Shown piece after piece: positions 1 through 8,201 of a stretch of 51,164 nt of DNA (the stretch's first letter is position 1; each line of letters opens with the position of its first letter). The DNA lies in assembly GCA_029261255.1 (NCBI GenBank), contig JAJDBQ010000234.1:1-51164 (forward strand). The letters run 5' to 3'. The notes beneath the pieces are model-generated. The model made no database searches and was not told the DNA's origin. It was given only the letters and a program-made list of their open reading frames with translations. Made by a program: the position numbers and the translations under genes. Source of the stretch: Nitrospirales bacterium. Its GTDB lineage: Bacteria; Nitrospirota; Nitrospiria; Nitrospirales; UBA8639.

Positions 1-1
1 C

Positions 2-154
2 TATAGCAGTAGTGTCAGATTATTGTGTGGGAAGGACACGTGGCACATCACGTTTACTGGAAGCACAAAAGCTACCTATCAAGAATATCGCCCGCAGATT
101 GAACAAATGATGCAGTCCATGTCGCTCGTCGATCAATGTGATGGCAGGCTCTGA
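2..154 (+). CDS. C-terminal end of an unidentified protein (partial)
   Basis: An open frame enters from the left edge and runs about 50 codons to a TGA at 152-154. The residues look like a genuine protein tail: a WHITFTG strand followed by a helix containing YRPQIEQMMQSM. This pattern resembles the C-terminus of small PsbP/DUF1795-like or lipoprotein folds, but the fragment is too short to assign. It is followed by a gene-free stretch and a minus-strand gene, so it is the last gene of its transcription unit. Confidence 0.5.
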   Translation, partial: YSSSVRLLCGKDTWHITFTGSTKATYQEYRPQIEQMMQSMSLVDQCDGRL

Positions 155-239
155 ATTGGAGTCTGTCTAGCCAGTCTACTCAATCAATTTTTATCGATTC
201 TGTCGGTGTGACTGCTCGTCTTTTTCAAGTAGAATGTCC

Positions 240-503
240 AATTGATTTTCTGTGATGCCGGGTTTCGTCCCGGCGTACGAGCCACTTTTGTTTCGGCAAA
301 AGTAGCCAAAACCATTGACGCCCAGTCCGGCCTGATCAAAGGGGACGGACGCAGGAGAGAGAGCGGACCAACTCGCTCCGCTCAAACAAGGCCCGCAGCA
401 TGATTAGGGCGTCCATCCCTAGAGCCGGCCAGGAGGCGTCGAGAGTTGAGGGAAAGAGACGAGATGGGCTAGTCGGCCTGGTGCATCGGCCTTCTGGGTT
501 ACT
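240..503. repeat. Probable dispersed intergenic repeat with two stem-loops
   Basis: The stretch 155-503 has no convincing gene. It holds a stem-loop with arms GCCGGG (257-262) and CCCGGC (269-274), then a second with CCACTTTTG (282-290) and CAAAAGTAG (297-305, one mismatch). The rest is GC-rich. Read on the minus strand it gives peptides such as NGFGYFCRNKSG and VTQKADAPGRL, which I recognise from many short spurious ORFs across bacterial genomes. I therefore read it as a common dispersed repeat rather than a gene. It could also serve as a transcription end for both flanking genes. Confidence 0.4.
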
Positions 504-854
504 TTAATTGAAAGCGAGGAAACGGTCGCAGCCGTCGATGATATTGGAGAGGATGACGAGGCCGCAAAAATTGACTTCTTTGCCATAGCCGTCTGTTGAG
601 ATCTTGTGCTGTTGGCAGCCGTAGGCACAGACGAAAAGTTTTAATCCTGCATTGCCCAATTCCGCAAATCGAGGATCTTTTAAGTTGAGGACCCCTTCAT
701 CAATGAAATAGAGGTAGGTATCGACCTTGTTGTCTAGGGCTGTTTTGGAGAGCTGGTAGACCGTCTCGGCATTGGGATTGTCGGGGGCTGTTGATAGGAG
801 TATGCCTAGTTTCTTCTTCGCAAGGGTAGGGTTGGGTGTTGCCGCTTGATCCAT
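504..854 (-). CDS. DsrE/DsrF-like family protein
   Basis: A protein of 116 residues if translation starts at the ATG at 852-854, which follows an AAAGGAAACCTC ribosome-binding region. A longer in-frame reading to 962 is unlikely, because it would include a clear sigma-70 promoter (894-922). The protein shows the DsrE-like layout: strand KKLGILLST near residue 15, then NPNAETVYQLSKTAL, a YLYFIDEGV strand, and KLFVCAYGC with two cysteines, followed by GLVILSNII. DsrE-fold proteins include sulfur-relay (TusBCD/DsrEFH) and peroxiredoxin-like members. Which role applies here cannot be told. It diverges from the molybdenum cofactor operon, which also needs sulfur transfer, but a functional link is only suggested. 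Confidence 0.75.
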   Translation of the reverse strand: MDQAATPNPTLAKKKLGILLSTAPDNPNAETVYQLSKTALDNKVDTYLYFIDEGVLNLKDPRFAELGNAGLKLFVCAYGCQQHKISTDGYGKEVNFCGLVILSNIIDGCDRFLAFN

Positions 855-893
855 GAGGTTTCCTTTATCTGGTGGTGCTTGCTGCTGGGGAGT

Positions 894-922
894 TTTATAG
901 GGCGACCTTAGGCCGTTGTCAA
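894..922 (-). promoter_or_regulatory. Sigma-70 type promoter of the DsrE-like gene
   Basis: On the minus strand TTGACA (917-922) is followed after 17 bases by TATAAA (894-899), about 40 bases upstream of the ATG at 854. Both hexamers and the spacing are close to consensus. This fixes the short start of the DsrE-like gene. Confidence 0.75.
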
Positions 923-945
923 GCCCAATTAGACCCTTCTTTTGC

Positions 946-975
946 TTGACCAAGGTTTTCACCCCTCTCTATAAT
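946..975 (+). promoter_or_regulatory. Sigma-70 type promoter of the moa operon
   Basis: TTGACC (946-951), an 18-base spacer and a perfect TATAAT (970-975) lie about 50 bases before moaC. This promoter is back to back with that of the DsrE-like gene, so the two units share a control region. No obvious Moco riboswitch fold is visible in the short leader. Confidence 0.7.
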
Positions 976-1026
976 TTTAAAGTTTTCAAGCATTTCCGAA
1001 AGTTTCATTCTGTAATCCTTGGGTGA

Positions 1027-1533
1027 ATGATGAGTCAATTGACGCATTTTAATGAATCGGGTCGAGCCCGCATGGTGGATGTGACCGATAAGGAGGCCAC
1101 AGCGCGCGTGGCAGTGGCCCAAGGGAAGGTCTGGATGCTGCCAGAAACCCTCGAGAAAATTCAAAAAGGTCGCATTGCTAAAGGGGATGTTCTGGCAGTT
1201 GCTCAAGTGGCTGGAGTCATGGGTGCCAAGCGGACGCCTGACGTGATCCCCATGTGCCATCCTTTATTATTATCTGGCGTGGATGTAAATTTTTCTGAAA
1301 ATGCCGATATAAATGTTTCCGGTCGTTGTTCTATTACGATTGAAGCAACGGTGAAAACGACTGGAAATACGGGAGTGGAGATGGAGGCCATGACAGCGGT
1401 CTCAGTCGCTGCTCTGACGATTTATGATATGTGTAAGGCGGTAGATAAGGGCATGGAGTTTGGTGAGATTTTCTTGGTATCGAAATCCGGTGGGAAATCC
1501 GGTATGTATCAGCGTGATGCGGTTGAGGGTTAA
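1027..1533 (+). CDS. moaC: Cyclic pyranopterin monophosphate synthase MoaC
   Basis: A protein of 168 residues, the normal length for MoaC. The enzyme converts the MoaA product (3',8-cyclo-GTP) into cyclic pyranopterin monophosphate, the second half of step one of molybdenum cofactor synthesis. Family signatures are clear: [12 protein letters not shown] near the N-terminus, [14 protein letters not shown] in the middle, then [21 protein letters not shown] and a KSGGKSG tail. There are two adjacent ATG codons (1027 and 1030); the ribosome-binding site is weak, so the exact start is uncertain by one codon. It is the first gene of moaC-moaD-moaE-moaA and follows a good sigma-70 promoter. Confidence 0.97.
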   Translation: MMSQLTHFNESGRARMVDVTDKEATARVAVAQGKVWMLPETLEKIQKGRIAKGDVLAVAQVAGVMGAKRTPDVIPMCHPLLLSGVDVNFSENADINVSGRCSITIEATVKTTGNTGVEMEAMTAVSVAALTIYDMCKAVDKGMEFGEIFLVSKSGGKSGMYQRDAVEG

Positions 1534-1581
1534 CCTACATGTGCGTGTGTTTCTTAATCAGAGAAAGTTAGAGCTTTGACG

Positions 1582-1836
1582 ATGTTTCAGGTTAGACTTT
1601 TTGGCATGTTGAAAACCTTAGTGGCAGGGAGCAATATGTTAGAAATGCCCTTGGCAGATGGCGCGCTGGTCAAAGATCTTGTTGATAGTTTGAAAGTAGA
1701 ATATCCGGAATTAGGTAAGCTTCTTGAGCAAAAAAAAGTCGTGGTATCCGTGAATCAGGAAATTGCTCATTGGGAAACGGCGCTTGTGGAATCAGATGAG
1801 ATTGCGCTGTTACCGCCGTTTGCGGGTGGGGCATAA
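1582..1836 (+). CDS. moaD: Molybdopterin synthase sulfur carrier subunit MoaD, with an extra C-terminal alanine
   Basis: The ATG at 1582 gives 84 residues; an in-frame TTG at 1576 is less likely. The sequence is a ubiquitin-like MoaD: MFQVRLFGML strand, a central helix region, and a LLPPFAGG-type tail. MoaD normally ends in exposed Gly-Gly, which MoeB adenylates and which then carries the thiocarboxylate used by MoaE. Here the frame reads Gly-Gly-Ala before the TAA, so the diglycine is capped by one alanine. Either the residue is removed, or a second MoaD exists, or the base calls need checking. It lies between moaC and moaE. Confidence 0.92.
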   Translation: MFQVRLFGMLKTLVAGSNMLEMPLADGALVKDLVDSLKVEYPELGKLLEQKKVVVSVNQEIAHWETALVESDEIALLPPFAGGA

Positions 1837-1883
1837 TCGTGAAAATTCGCAATCCTATCGCTTTGAAATGAGAAAGGTGCGCT

Positions 1884-2327
1884 ATGGCTGTTGAAACAGA
1901 CGCAGACATGCTGGTTCGCGTTCAAGAGGGAAATTTTTCCATTGATCAGGAATTAGAGCGCGTGCGAGCTCGATCCACCAAGATTGGTGGGATAGCGATG
2001 TTTTTGGGGACGGCTCGCGATCACTCGAAAGGCCATGATGTGAGTTCCATGGCTTTTGAACATTATGAAGGTATGGCGCAAAAAAAACTGAAGGAAATTC
2101 GCGAGCGAGCGTTGCAAGACTTTGACATTATTGAAGCGTTGGTCCTTCATCGCTACGGGCCCATCGAAATTGGTGAAAATATTGTGTTGATCATTGTTGG
2201 AGCTCAACACCGAGCTGATGCCTTCAAGGCTTGCCAATGGTGTATTGATGAACTGAAGAAAATTACGCCGATCTGGAAAATGGAATACACACCACAGGGT
2301 GATGTCTGGGTTGAGGAACATCCCTAA
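1884..2327 (+). CDS. moaE: Molybdopterin synthase catalytic subunit MoaE
   Basis: A protein of 147 residues preceded by a GAGAAAGG ribosome-binding site. MoaE pairs with MoaD to insert two sulfurs into cyclic pyranopterin monophosphate, making molybdopterin. Family features include GGIAMFLGTARDHSKG, the FEHYEGMA segment, HRYGPIEIGE, and the lysine-containing KKITPIWKMEY motif that lines the active site. The sequence is complete with no missing key residues. It is 47 bases after moaD and 136 bases before moaA, consistent with one operon. Confidence 0.96.
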   Translation: MAVETDADMLVRVQEGNFSIDQELERVRARSTKIGGIAMFLGTARDHSKGHDVSSMAFEHYEGMAQKKLKEIRERALQDFDIIEALVLHRYGPIEIGENIVLIIVGAQHRADAFKACQWCIDELKKITPIWKMEYTPQGDVWVEEHP

Positions 2328-2463
2328 TGTCCAAACGTGGTTTGTTGAAGAAAGCTGCCAGCGGCCTGGCTGGACGACATTTTTGAATCGACCCAAAATT
2401 TTTCCCATCCAATATTTCTCTGGATTTATTTGCTTATGAAAAACCTTATCATTCAAAAATCCT

Positions 2464-3519
2464 ATGATTAACCAACACGCCTTGCCTGAGCCTGCGAAAG
2501 ATTTGTTTGGTAGACCGTTACGATCGTTACGAGTGTCGGTCACAGATCGGTGCAACTTGCGCTGTCAGTATTGTATGCCCGAAGAAGAATATGTGTGGTT
2601 GCCTCGTGAAACCTTACTGACATTTAAAGAGATTGTGTTTCTGACGGATCTCTTCTCGGAACAGGGCGTGGATCGAGTCCGTATTACCGGTGGTGAACCG
2701 CTTCTACGAAAAGATTTGGCGTCCTTGATTGGCATGCTCCAGAAGAATACCCGGATTAAAGATATTGCGATGACCACCAATGGGGTGTTGCTGGCAGAGC
2801 ATGCGCAGAATCTTTTTGATGCAGGTTTGCACCGAGTGACCGTGAGCCTGGATACATTGAAGCCTGAACGATTTAAGGCTTTGACCCGCCGAGATACCTT
2901 GGCCCAGGTGTTTGAAGGTATTGAGTCGGTTGGCCGAGTCGGGTTTAGTGGATTCAAGTTAGACACCGTGGCGATGAAGGGCTATAACGACGACGAACTT
3001 ATTCCGCTCATTGAGTATGGAAAACGTGTCAATGGGGAAGTGCGGTTCATTGAATATATGGATGTTGGTGGAGCGAACGATTGGTCGGCGGATAAAGTCC
3101 TTTCACGCAAAGAAATTCTTGCGATGCTCACCCAATATTATGGGCCGATTGAGCCCGTGACTGAGATCAGTTCAGCTCCTGCTCAGAGATTTCGACTTCC
3201 TGATGGAGCCACCTTTGGCATTATCCCATCTACGACCATGCCTTTCTGTTCCACCTGTGATCGTAGCCGCTTGACGGCTGATGGCATGTGGCTTCTGTGC
3301 CTGTATGCCAAATCTGGTCTGGATTTACGAAAACCGATCCGAGATAGACGCTCTCGTGAAGATTTGGTCTCTATGATTCAATCAGTCTGGGAGACACGTC
3401 GAGATCGTGGCGCGGAAGAACGCAAAGAGCTCGAATCCAGCACCGGTCGTGGTCAATTTATTGATATTGATCGATTGCGCCAAGACCCACATTTGGAGAT
3501 GCATGCCAGGGGCGGCTGA
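2464..3519 (+). CDS. moaA: GTP 3',8-cyclase MoaA (radical SAM)
   Basis: A protein of 351 residues. It catalyses the radical SAM cyclisation of GTP that starts molybdenum cofactor synthesis. The N-terminal CNLRCQYC motif (CX3CX2C) binds the SAM iron-sulfur cluster, and RITGGEPLLR follows. The C-terminal FCSTCDRSRLTADGMWLLC supplies the second cluster that binds GTP. The protein ends in HARGG; a terminal Gly-Gly is typical of MoaA and needed for activity. It is the last gene of the moa operon. The 233-base gap after it contains no gene, only a small GCATGC hairpin. Confidence 0.97.
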   Translation: MINQHALPEPAKDLFGRPLRSLRVSVTDRCNLRCQYCMPEEEYVWLPRETLLTFKEIVFLTDLFSEQGVDRVRITGGEPLLRKDLASLIGMLQKNTRIKDIAMTTNGVLLAEHAQNLFDAGLHRVTVSLDTLKPERFKALTRRDTLAQVFEGIESVGRVGFSGFKLDTVAMKGYNDDELIPLIEYGKRVNGEVRFIEYMDVGGANDWSADKVLSRKEILAMLTQYYGPIEPVTEISSAPAQRFRLPDGATFGIIPSTTMPFCSTCDRSRLTADGMWLLCLYAKSGLDLRKPIRDRRSREDLVSMIQSVWETRRDRGAEERKELESSTGRGQFIDIDRLRQDPHLEMHARGG

Positions 3520-3653
3520 GTTGCATACCCATTTCTTGTTCTTCACATGACGGCTGTGTTCTCCTTTCCTCTTGCCTTGCCTGCTAAATATTTCTTGCCG
3601 GGTACCACACCCTATGTTAATGTTTTTTGATTGATGAATTGAGATAGAATGAT

Positions 3654-3670
3654 GCATGCGCCGTGCATGC
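3654..3670. repeat. Small GCATGC inverted repeat upstream of accD
   Basis: GCATGC (3654-3659) and GCATGC (3665-3670) are separated by five bases. Each copy is self-complementary, so the pair can form a hairpin or two protein half-sites. It lies in the moaA-accD gap about 80 bases before accD. No T-run follows, so it is not a typical terminator. Function unknown. Confidence 0.3.
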
Positions 3671-3752
3671 TCTCTCGTTCCCTTCCCTGACGTTTCTTAT
3701 TATTCAATGGCTCAATTCATGATTTTCATGACAAGATAGGACGTGTGCATCG

Positions 3753-4607
3753 ATGGGATGGTTTAAGCGGAGTAAACAGGACAATGCCAAAGGTAATCCT
3801 GTCAACATTATGGAAGGGATGTGGATTAAATGTACGGTTTGCCGTGCAACCATCTTTAAACGTGAAGTTGACCGGAATCTCAAGGTCTGTCCGAAATGCC
3901 ATTACCATTTTCCTATGTCGATAGAGGAACGAGTGGAGTTGCTTGCTGACGTCGGCACGTTCCAAGAGTGGGATGCGAACCTCATTCCTGGTGACCCGTT
4001 ACAATTTGAAGACACACTTCCTTACCAAACACGTGTTCGCAATGCTCAGCGTAAGACAGCAAAACAGGAGGCGATTCGCACTGGTCGTTGTCATGTGGCT
4101 GATATTCCGATTGCGATTGGTATTTTTGATTTTTCGTTTATGGGTGGGAGTATGGGTTCAGTTGTGGGAGAAAAAATTTGCCGAGCTATCGATCAAGCAT
4201 TGCTTGCTCAAATTCCGTTTGTATTAGTGACGACCTCTGGTGGAGCTCGGATGCAAGAGGGAACCTTGTCACTGATGCAAATGGCCAAAACGGCTTCAGC
4301 GATCGCAAATCTTCAGGAAGCTCGGTTGCCGTACATCGTATTATTGACGGATCCCACCTTTGGCGGGGTGACAGCAAGTGTGGCGATGTTAGGCGATGTG
4401 ATTCTTGCTGAACCGAAGGCACTCATTGGTTTTGCAGGTCCACGAGTGATTGAACAAACGATCAAACAACGGCTTCCTGAAGGGTTTCAACGTGCTGAGT
4501 TTTTGATGGATCATGGCATGGTTGATCAAATTGTCGAGCGGAAAGTTCTTAAAACCACACTTGCCACTCTGCTGACCCATTGTGGAGCTCGTGCCATGTC
4601 TGTTTAG
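3753..4607 (+). CDS. accD: Acetyl-CoA carboxylase carboxyltransferase subunit beta AccD
   Basis: A protein of 284 residues, the normal length. AccD is the zinc-ribbon-bearing half of the carboxyltransferase that moves a carboxyl group from biotin to acetyl-CoA, the first step of fatty acid synthesis. The N-terminal ribbon shows CTVC and CPKC pairs (near residues 28-31 and 47-50). The crotonase-fold core has SGGARMQEGT and FGGVTASVAMLGD, with the oxyanion-hole glycines. The accD-folC order is common in bacteria. The AccA partner is not in this window. Confidence 0.97.
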   Translation: MGWFKRSKQDNAKGNPVNIMEGMWIKCTVCRATIFKREVDRNLKVCPKCHYHFPMSIEERVELLADVGTFQEWDANLIPGDPLQFEDTLPYQTRVRNAQRKTAKQEAIRTGRCHVADIPIAIGIFDFSFMGGSMGSVVGEKICRAIDQALLAQIPFVLVTTSGGARMQEGTLSLMQMAKTASAIANLQEARLPYIVLLTDPTFGGVTASVAMLGDVILAEPKALIGFAGPRVIEQTIKQRLPEGFQRAEFLMDHGMVDQIVERKVLKTTLATLLTHCGARAMSV

Positions 4608-4649
4608 GTCTCCTGCCCGTTCTTCCCGTGTCTATCATTTGGCGATTTC

Positions 4650-5948
4650 GTGCTCACGTATTCAGAAACACTTGCCTATCTGTTTTCTCTCCATCGGTTT
4701 GGCGTCAAGCTGGGGCTTGAGGCTATCACAGACATTCTGCATCGCTTAGATCATCCACAGCGCACCTATCCGACGCTTCATCTTGCAGGAACCAATGGGA
4801 AGGGTTCTTCGGCGGCAATGTTGGCGGCCATGTTACAAGCGGGAGGCTATCGTGTTGGCTTGTACACTTCACCGCATCTGGTAGATTTTCGTGAGCGTAT
4901 ACGAGTGCACAATGAAGATATTTCAGAAGTAAGCGTGTGCCAATTGACGGAGCATATTCGGCGAGTTGCTAATCCTGTTGGTTCCCTCACCTTTTTTGAA
5001 CTGACGACGGCCATGGCCTTTCAGCATTTTCGGAATGAACATGTTGACGTGGCGATTATCGAAGTCGGCTTAGGTGGACGATTTGATGCCACCAACGTTT
5101 TGGATCCATTAGGTATACTGATTACAGGAATTGGCCTTGACCATGAACAATATCTTGGCTCGACCCTTCAGGCCATTGCCCAAGAAAAAGCCGGTGTTAT
5201 TCGTAAAAAAGTACCAGTGGTTATGGGGAAGATGCCTGCGGACGTGAGTCAGATTTTTGAAGCGCGCGCGCAACAGTTCAATGCTCCTTTGTATCGAGCT
5301 GAACAAGAGTTTTCCATTTCAACAATCAGCCCAACAGCCTTTACGTATCATGGTCTGCGAGATTCATTCTCGGATTTACAGACGAATTTATTAGGGCGCC
5401 ATCAGATGCACAATGCAGGCAATGCGTTAGCGTTGCTGGAATCAGCCACCTCGGAGCGATTGCCTCTGACTCGTGATGCCATGCAGTCGGGCTTGCAACA
5501 TGTCCGCTGGAAAGGCCGTTTGGAAATCACGCAGCATCGCCCTACGATCATTCTGGATGGAGCTCATAATCCATTAGGTGGAGAAGCGCTATTTGACTTT
5601 CTGCAAGCGCAACTTCATGATTGCCCTGGCCGTAAACTCATTGTCATACTCGGGATGATGCAAGATAAGAATCTTGGCAAATTTTTGCAGGTCTTGCTTC
5701 CTCTTGTTCACTCTTTGATTGTCACACAACCCCACATGGATCGAGCTGTGCCTGCTGATGTCCTTGCGCAAGCTGTGCCGAGATGTGATGTGGTCCTTTC
5801 CGTGATTCCCTCGCCATGGGAAGCCTATTGTCGTGTTCGAGATACGGCTGATCCCACTGATCTGGTTTGTGTGACTGGTTCATTGTTTCTCGTTGGAGAA
5901 ATTCTCCAACACCTTTCATCGTCAGAATCCCCAACGGTTCACCCATGA
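4650..5948 (+). CDS. folC: Bifunctional folylpolyglutamate/dihydrofolate synthase FolC
   Basis: A protein of 432 residues starting with GTG at 4650; no strong ribosome-binding site is visible. It ligates glutamate to dihydropteroate or to folates using ATP. The P-loop HLAGTNGKGS (near residue 45) is diagnostic, followed by the TSPHLVDFRERI segment, IIEVGLGGRFDATNV, and in the C-terminal domain ILDGAHNPLG. It lies 42 bases after accD and overlaps the next gene, lptD, by an ATGA junction, so translation of lptD is probably coupled to it. Confidence 0.96.
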   Translation: MLTYSETLAYLFSLHRFGVKLGLEAITDILHRLDHPQRTYPTLHLAGTNGKGSSAAMLAAMLQAGGYRVGLYTSPHLVDFRERIRVHNEDISEVSVCQLTEHIRRVANPVGSLTFFELTTAMAFQHFRNEHVDVAIIEVGLGGRFDATNVLDPLGILITGIGLDHEQYLGSTLQAIAQEKAGVIRKKVPVVMGKMPADVSQIFEARAQQFNAPLYRAEQEFSISTISPTAFTYHGLRDSFSDLQTNLLGRHQMHNAGNALALLESATSERLPLTRDAMQSGLQHVRWKGRLEITQHRPTIILDGAHNPLGGEALFDFLQAQLHDCPGRKLIVILGMMQDKNLGKFLQVLLPLVHSLIVTQPHMDRAVPADVLAQAVPRCDVVLSVIPSPWEAYCRVRDTADPTDLVCVTGSLFLVGEILQHLSSSESPTVHP

Positions 5949-8176
5949 AGGTTCTCGGACATCTGCCTTATGTGTCGTGTCCGTTGATACTCCTGGCTGC
6001 GCTCTTCTCTCTCCCCACTGTTCTGTCTGCAGAGGTGCCTCCTGAAAAATCGGAAGTGAATGCCTCGAGTTCTCGAGGGGTTCCGGTTGAAATTACGGCT
6101 GATCGAATTGAGTATGATCAAGAACGAGAAGAATATCATGCGATCGGAGCCGTGGATATGACTCGTGGTGCCGTGCGACTGACTGCTGATGACGCGACGC
6201 TTCAGAAGTTAACCGGGCGTCTTATTGCGATCGGTCATGTGCATCTTCGTGATGGCCAATCTGATGTGTGGTCGGAACAGCTTGAGCTGAATATGAATAC
6301 GGAGGCCGGTGTGCTGACAACTGGCAAGATCTTTGGCAAAGAACGAAATTCGTTTGTGACGGGGAACCGGCTTCAGCGATTTTCTGAAACACACTATCGG
6401 ATCAAAGATGGCTCATTTACCAATTGCGATGCGAAGGATGGTGAGATTCCCGCATGGCGCTTCACATTCGATGATGTCGATTTAGATTATGAAGATAGCT
6501 TGTTCGGCAAAGGTGTGTGGTTCAATGTGAATGATGTTCCCATTATTCCGCTTCCGTCCTTTCAATATCCGTTAGGTGCCGACCGCAAGTCTGGATTATT
6601 AATTCCGACACCTGGGTACAACAGTCGGTTTGGTTTCAAATATCGACAAAGTTTCTTTTGGGCTATTGATCCGAGTCAAGATCTCACAATTTCTCCGCAA
6701 ATTTTGACTGAACGAGGGTACGGCGGCGATTTGAATTATCGTTATGTCTGGAGTCGTCGGGCCAAAGGCCAATGGCTTATGAATGCCTTAAATGACACTG
6801 ACCAGGGACGAAAGCGTTTTCAGTTTCGTGGTGCACACACGCAACAATTTAATCCAGATCTCTCCTTCCGCATGAATCTGAACTATTCGACTGATCGTGA
6901 TTTCTTGCAAGATCTGAGCAATTCTGGGGTACAACGAGCCTTACCAAGTCAGGAGTCGAATCTCACGTTGTTACAGCGGCTTGATCATGGAGCGTTGTAT
7001 CTCTGGGGTCAGTATCTTCAACCGCTGAATACGGGAGGGGATAGGACATTTCAACGATTGCCAGAAGTCGGCCACAGATTGTTTCTTCCTGGTCTTCTGG
7101 GTAGTCCAGTTGAACTCACAGCAGATACAACTTTTGTTCATTTTTGGCGAGAAAAAGGGTTTAATGTGAGCCGGGTAGATTTTGTGCCTGGTTTGTCTGT
7201 AGAAGGACTGCATGCCGGACATACTGTCGGGTTCCGACCGCAGTTTAAATTCCGAGAAGTGGCGTATTCCCGTGGTCTTACTGAACGCTCACGGCAGCAT
7301 AGAGGAACCTATTGGGCTGGAGCAGAAGTCTTCAGTAATCTCAGTAAGCGCTTTACGGTGGGTGAAGACAATTGGTTGCGACATTCAATCAAACCTCGTG
7401 TCATTTATGAGTTTGTTCCTCAAACCAGACAAGCGAAACTTGTTCAAATTGATGCGGTTGATGATTTGATCAATAAAAGTCTGCTCACATATTCGCTAAA
7501 AAATCGTCTAAGCTATCAAGGTCGTCAGGTGGCATCGACAACGTGGTTAGATTTGCTTCTTGCGCAAAGTTATCATGTCGGGGACCCACCTCCATTGGCG
7601 TCTAAGTTTTCTGATATTTGGGCTCGAGGGGTTTTTCACCAACCCTTAGGTGGGCAAGATTATCTCTCTGCTTTTAATGTGAACGTTGATACTTTTTGGG
7701 ATCGAAAAGAGAAAGAATTTACCCAATTCAACACGGATGGAGTGATTCAGGGGCATAAAAGATGGTATCTCTCAGTCGGTCAACGATACTCAAAGGCTGG
7801 CTCTCGGACACGTCGAGGAGATATTTGGAATCCTATCTCGTTCAACGAAGTCTTTGCACCTGCAGAAAAAATTCTGTTTCTCACGGCTGGAGCGGGAGTA
7901 CGGTTACCGGCAGGGATCACGGTTGGTGCCCGCTGGTATCATGATTTACGGACAGGTCAAACTTCAGAGTTGGATGTCGTCGCTCTGTATCAGAATCCTT
8001 GCCGTTGTTTTTCAGTTGGGATGTCTTATATTCAGTTCCAGGATCAAAAACAGTATGATTTTCTTATTAGTCTGACAGGTTTATGGGGGTCTCAAGGTAA
8101 TGCGACACAATTGATGAGGGAAATCTTAAGTCCTATTATGGGAGGAGAACGAGGTGTCCCTTGGGATTCTCGCTAG
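5945..8176 (+). CDS. lptD: LPS-assembly outer membrane protein LptD
   Basis: Starting at the ATG overlapping the folC stop, this gives 743 residues with a signal peptide ending near residue 29 (after LPTVLSA). An OstA/LptA-like beta-jellyroll follows (VPVEITADRIEYDQ to about residue 160), then a long C-terminal beta-barrel rich in aromatic strands. LptD with LptE inserts lipopolysaccharide into the outer membrane. Only three cysteines remain in the mature chain: one at about 161 and a CRC pair near 686-688. E. coli LptD uses four, so at most one interdomain disulfide would form here. An upstream in-frame extension to 5867 lies inside folC and is not used. Confidence 0.92.
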   Translation: MKVLGHLPYVSCPLILLAALFSLPTVLSAEVPPEKSEVNASSSRGVPVEITADRIEYDQEREEYHAIGAVDMTRGAVRLTADDATLQKLTGRLIAIGHVHLRDGQSDVWSEQLELNMNTEAGVLTTGKIFGKERNSFVTGNRLQRFSETHYRIKDGSFTNCDAKDGEIPAWRFTFDDVDLDYEDSLFGKGVWFNVNDVPIIPLPSFQYPLGADRKSGLLIPTPGYNSRFGFKYRQSFFWAIDPSQDLTISPQILTERGYGGDLNYRYVWSRRAKGQWLMNALNDTDQGRKRFQFRGAHTQQFNPDLSFRMNLNYSTDRDFLQDLSNSGVQRALPSQESNLTLLQRLDHGALYLWGQYLQPLNTGGDRTFQRLPEVGHRLFLPGLLGSPVELTADTTFVHFWREKGFNVSRVDFVPGLSVEGLHAGHTVGFRPQFKFREVAYSRGLTERSRQHRGTYWAGAEVFSNLSKRFTVGEDNWLRHSIKPRVIYEFVPQTRQAKLVQIDAVDDLINKSLLTYSLKNRLSYQGRQVASTTWLDLLLAQSYHVGDPPPLASKFSDIWARGVFHQPLGGQDYLSAFNVNVDTFWDRKEKEFTQFNTDGVIQGHKRWYLSVGQRYSKAGSRTRRGDIWNPISFNEVFAPAEKILFLTAGAGVRLPAGITVGARWYHDLRTGQTSELDVVALYQNPCRCFSVGMSYIQFQDQKQYDFLISLTGLWGSQGNATQLMREILSPIMGGERGVPWDSR

Positions 8177-8201
8177 CCTACATCGATTTGAGTACGGTGG
8201 A

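Noticed and set aside
504-962. Longer start for the DsrE-like protein
   Set aside because: The extension contains a consensus-like sigma-70 promoter and reads low-complexity residues; the start at 854 has its own ribosome-binding site.
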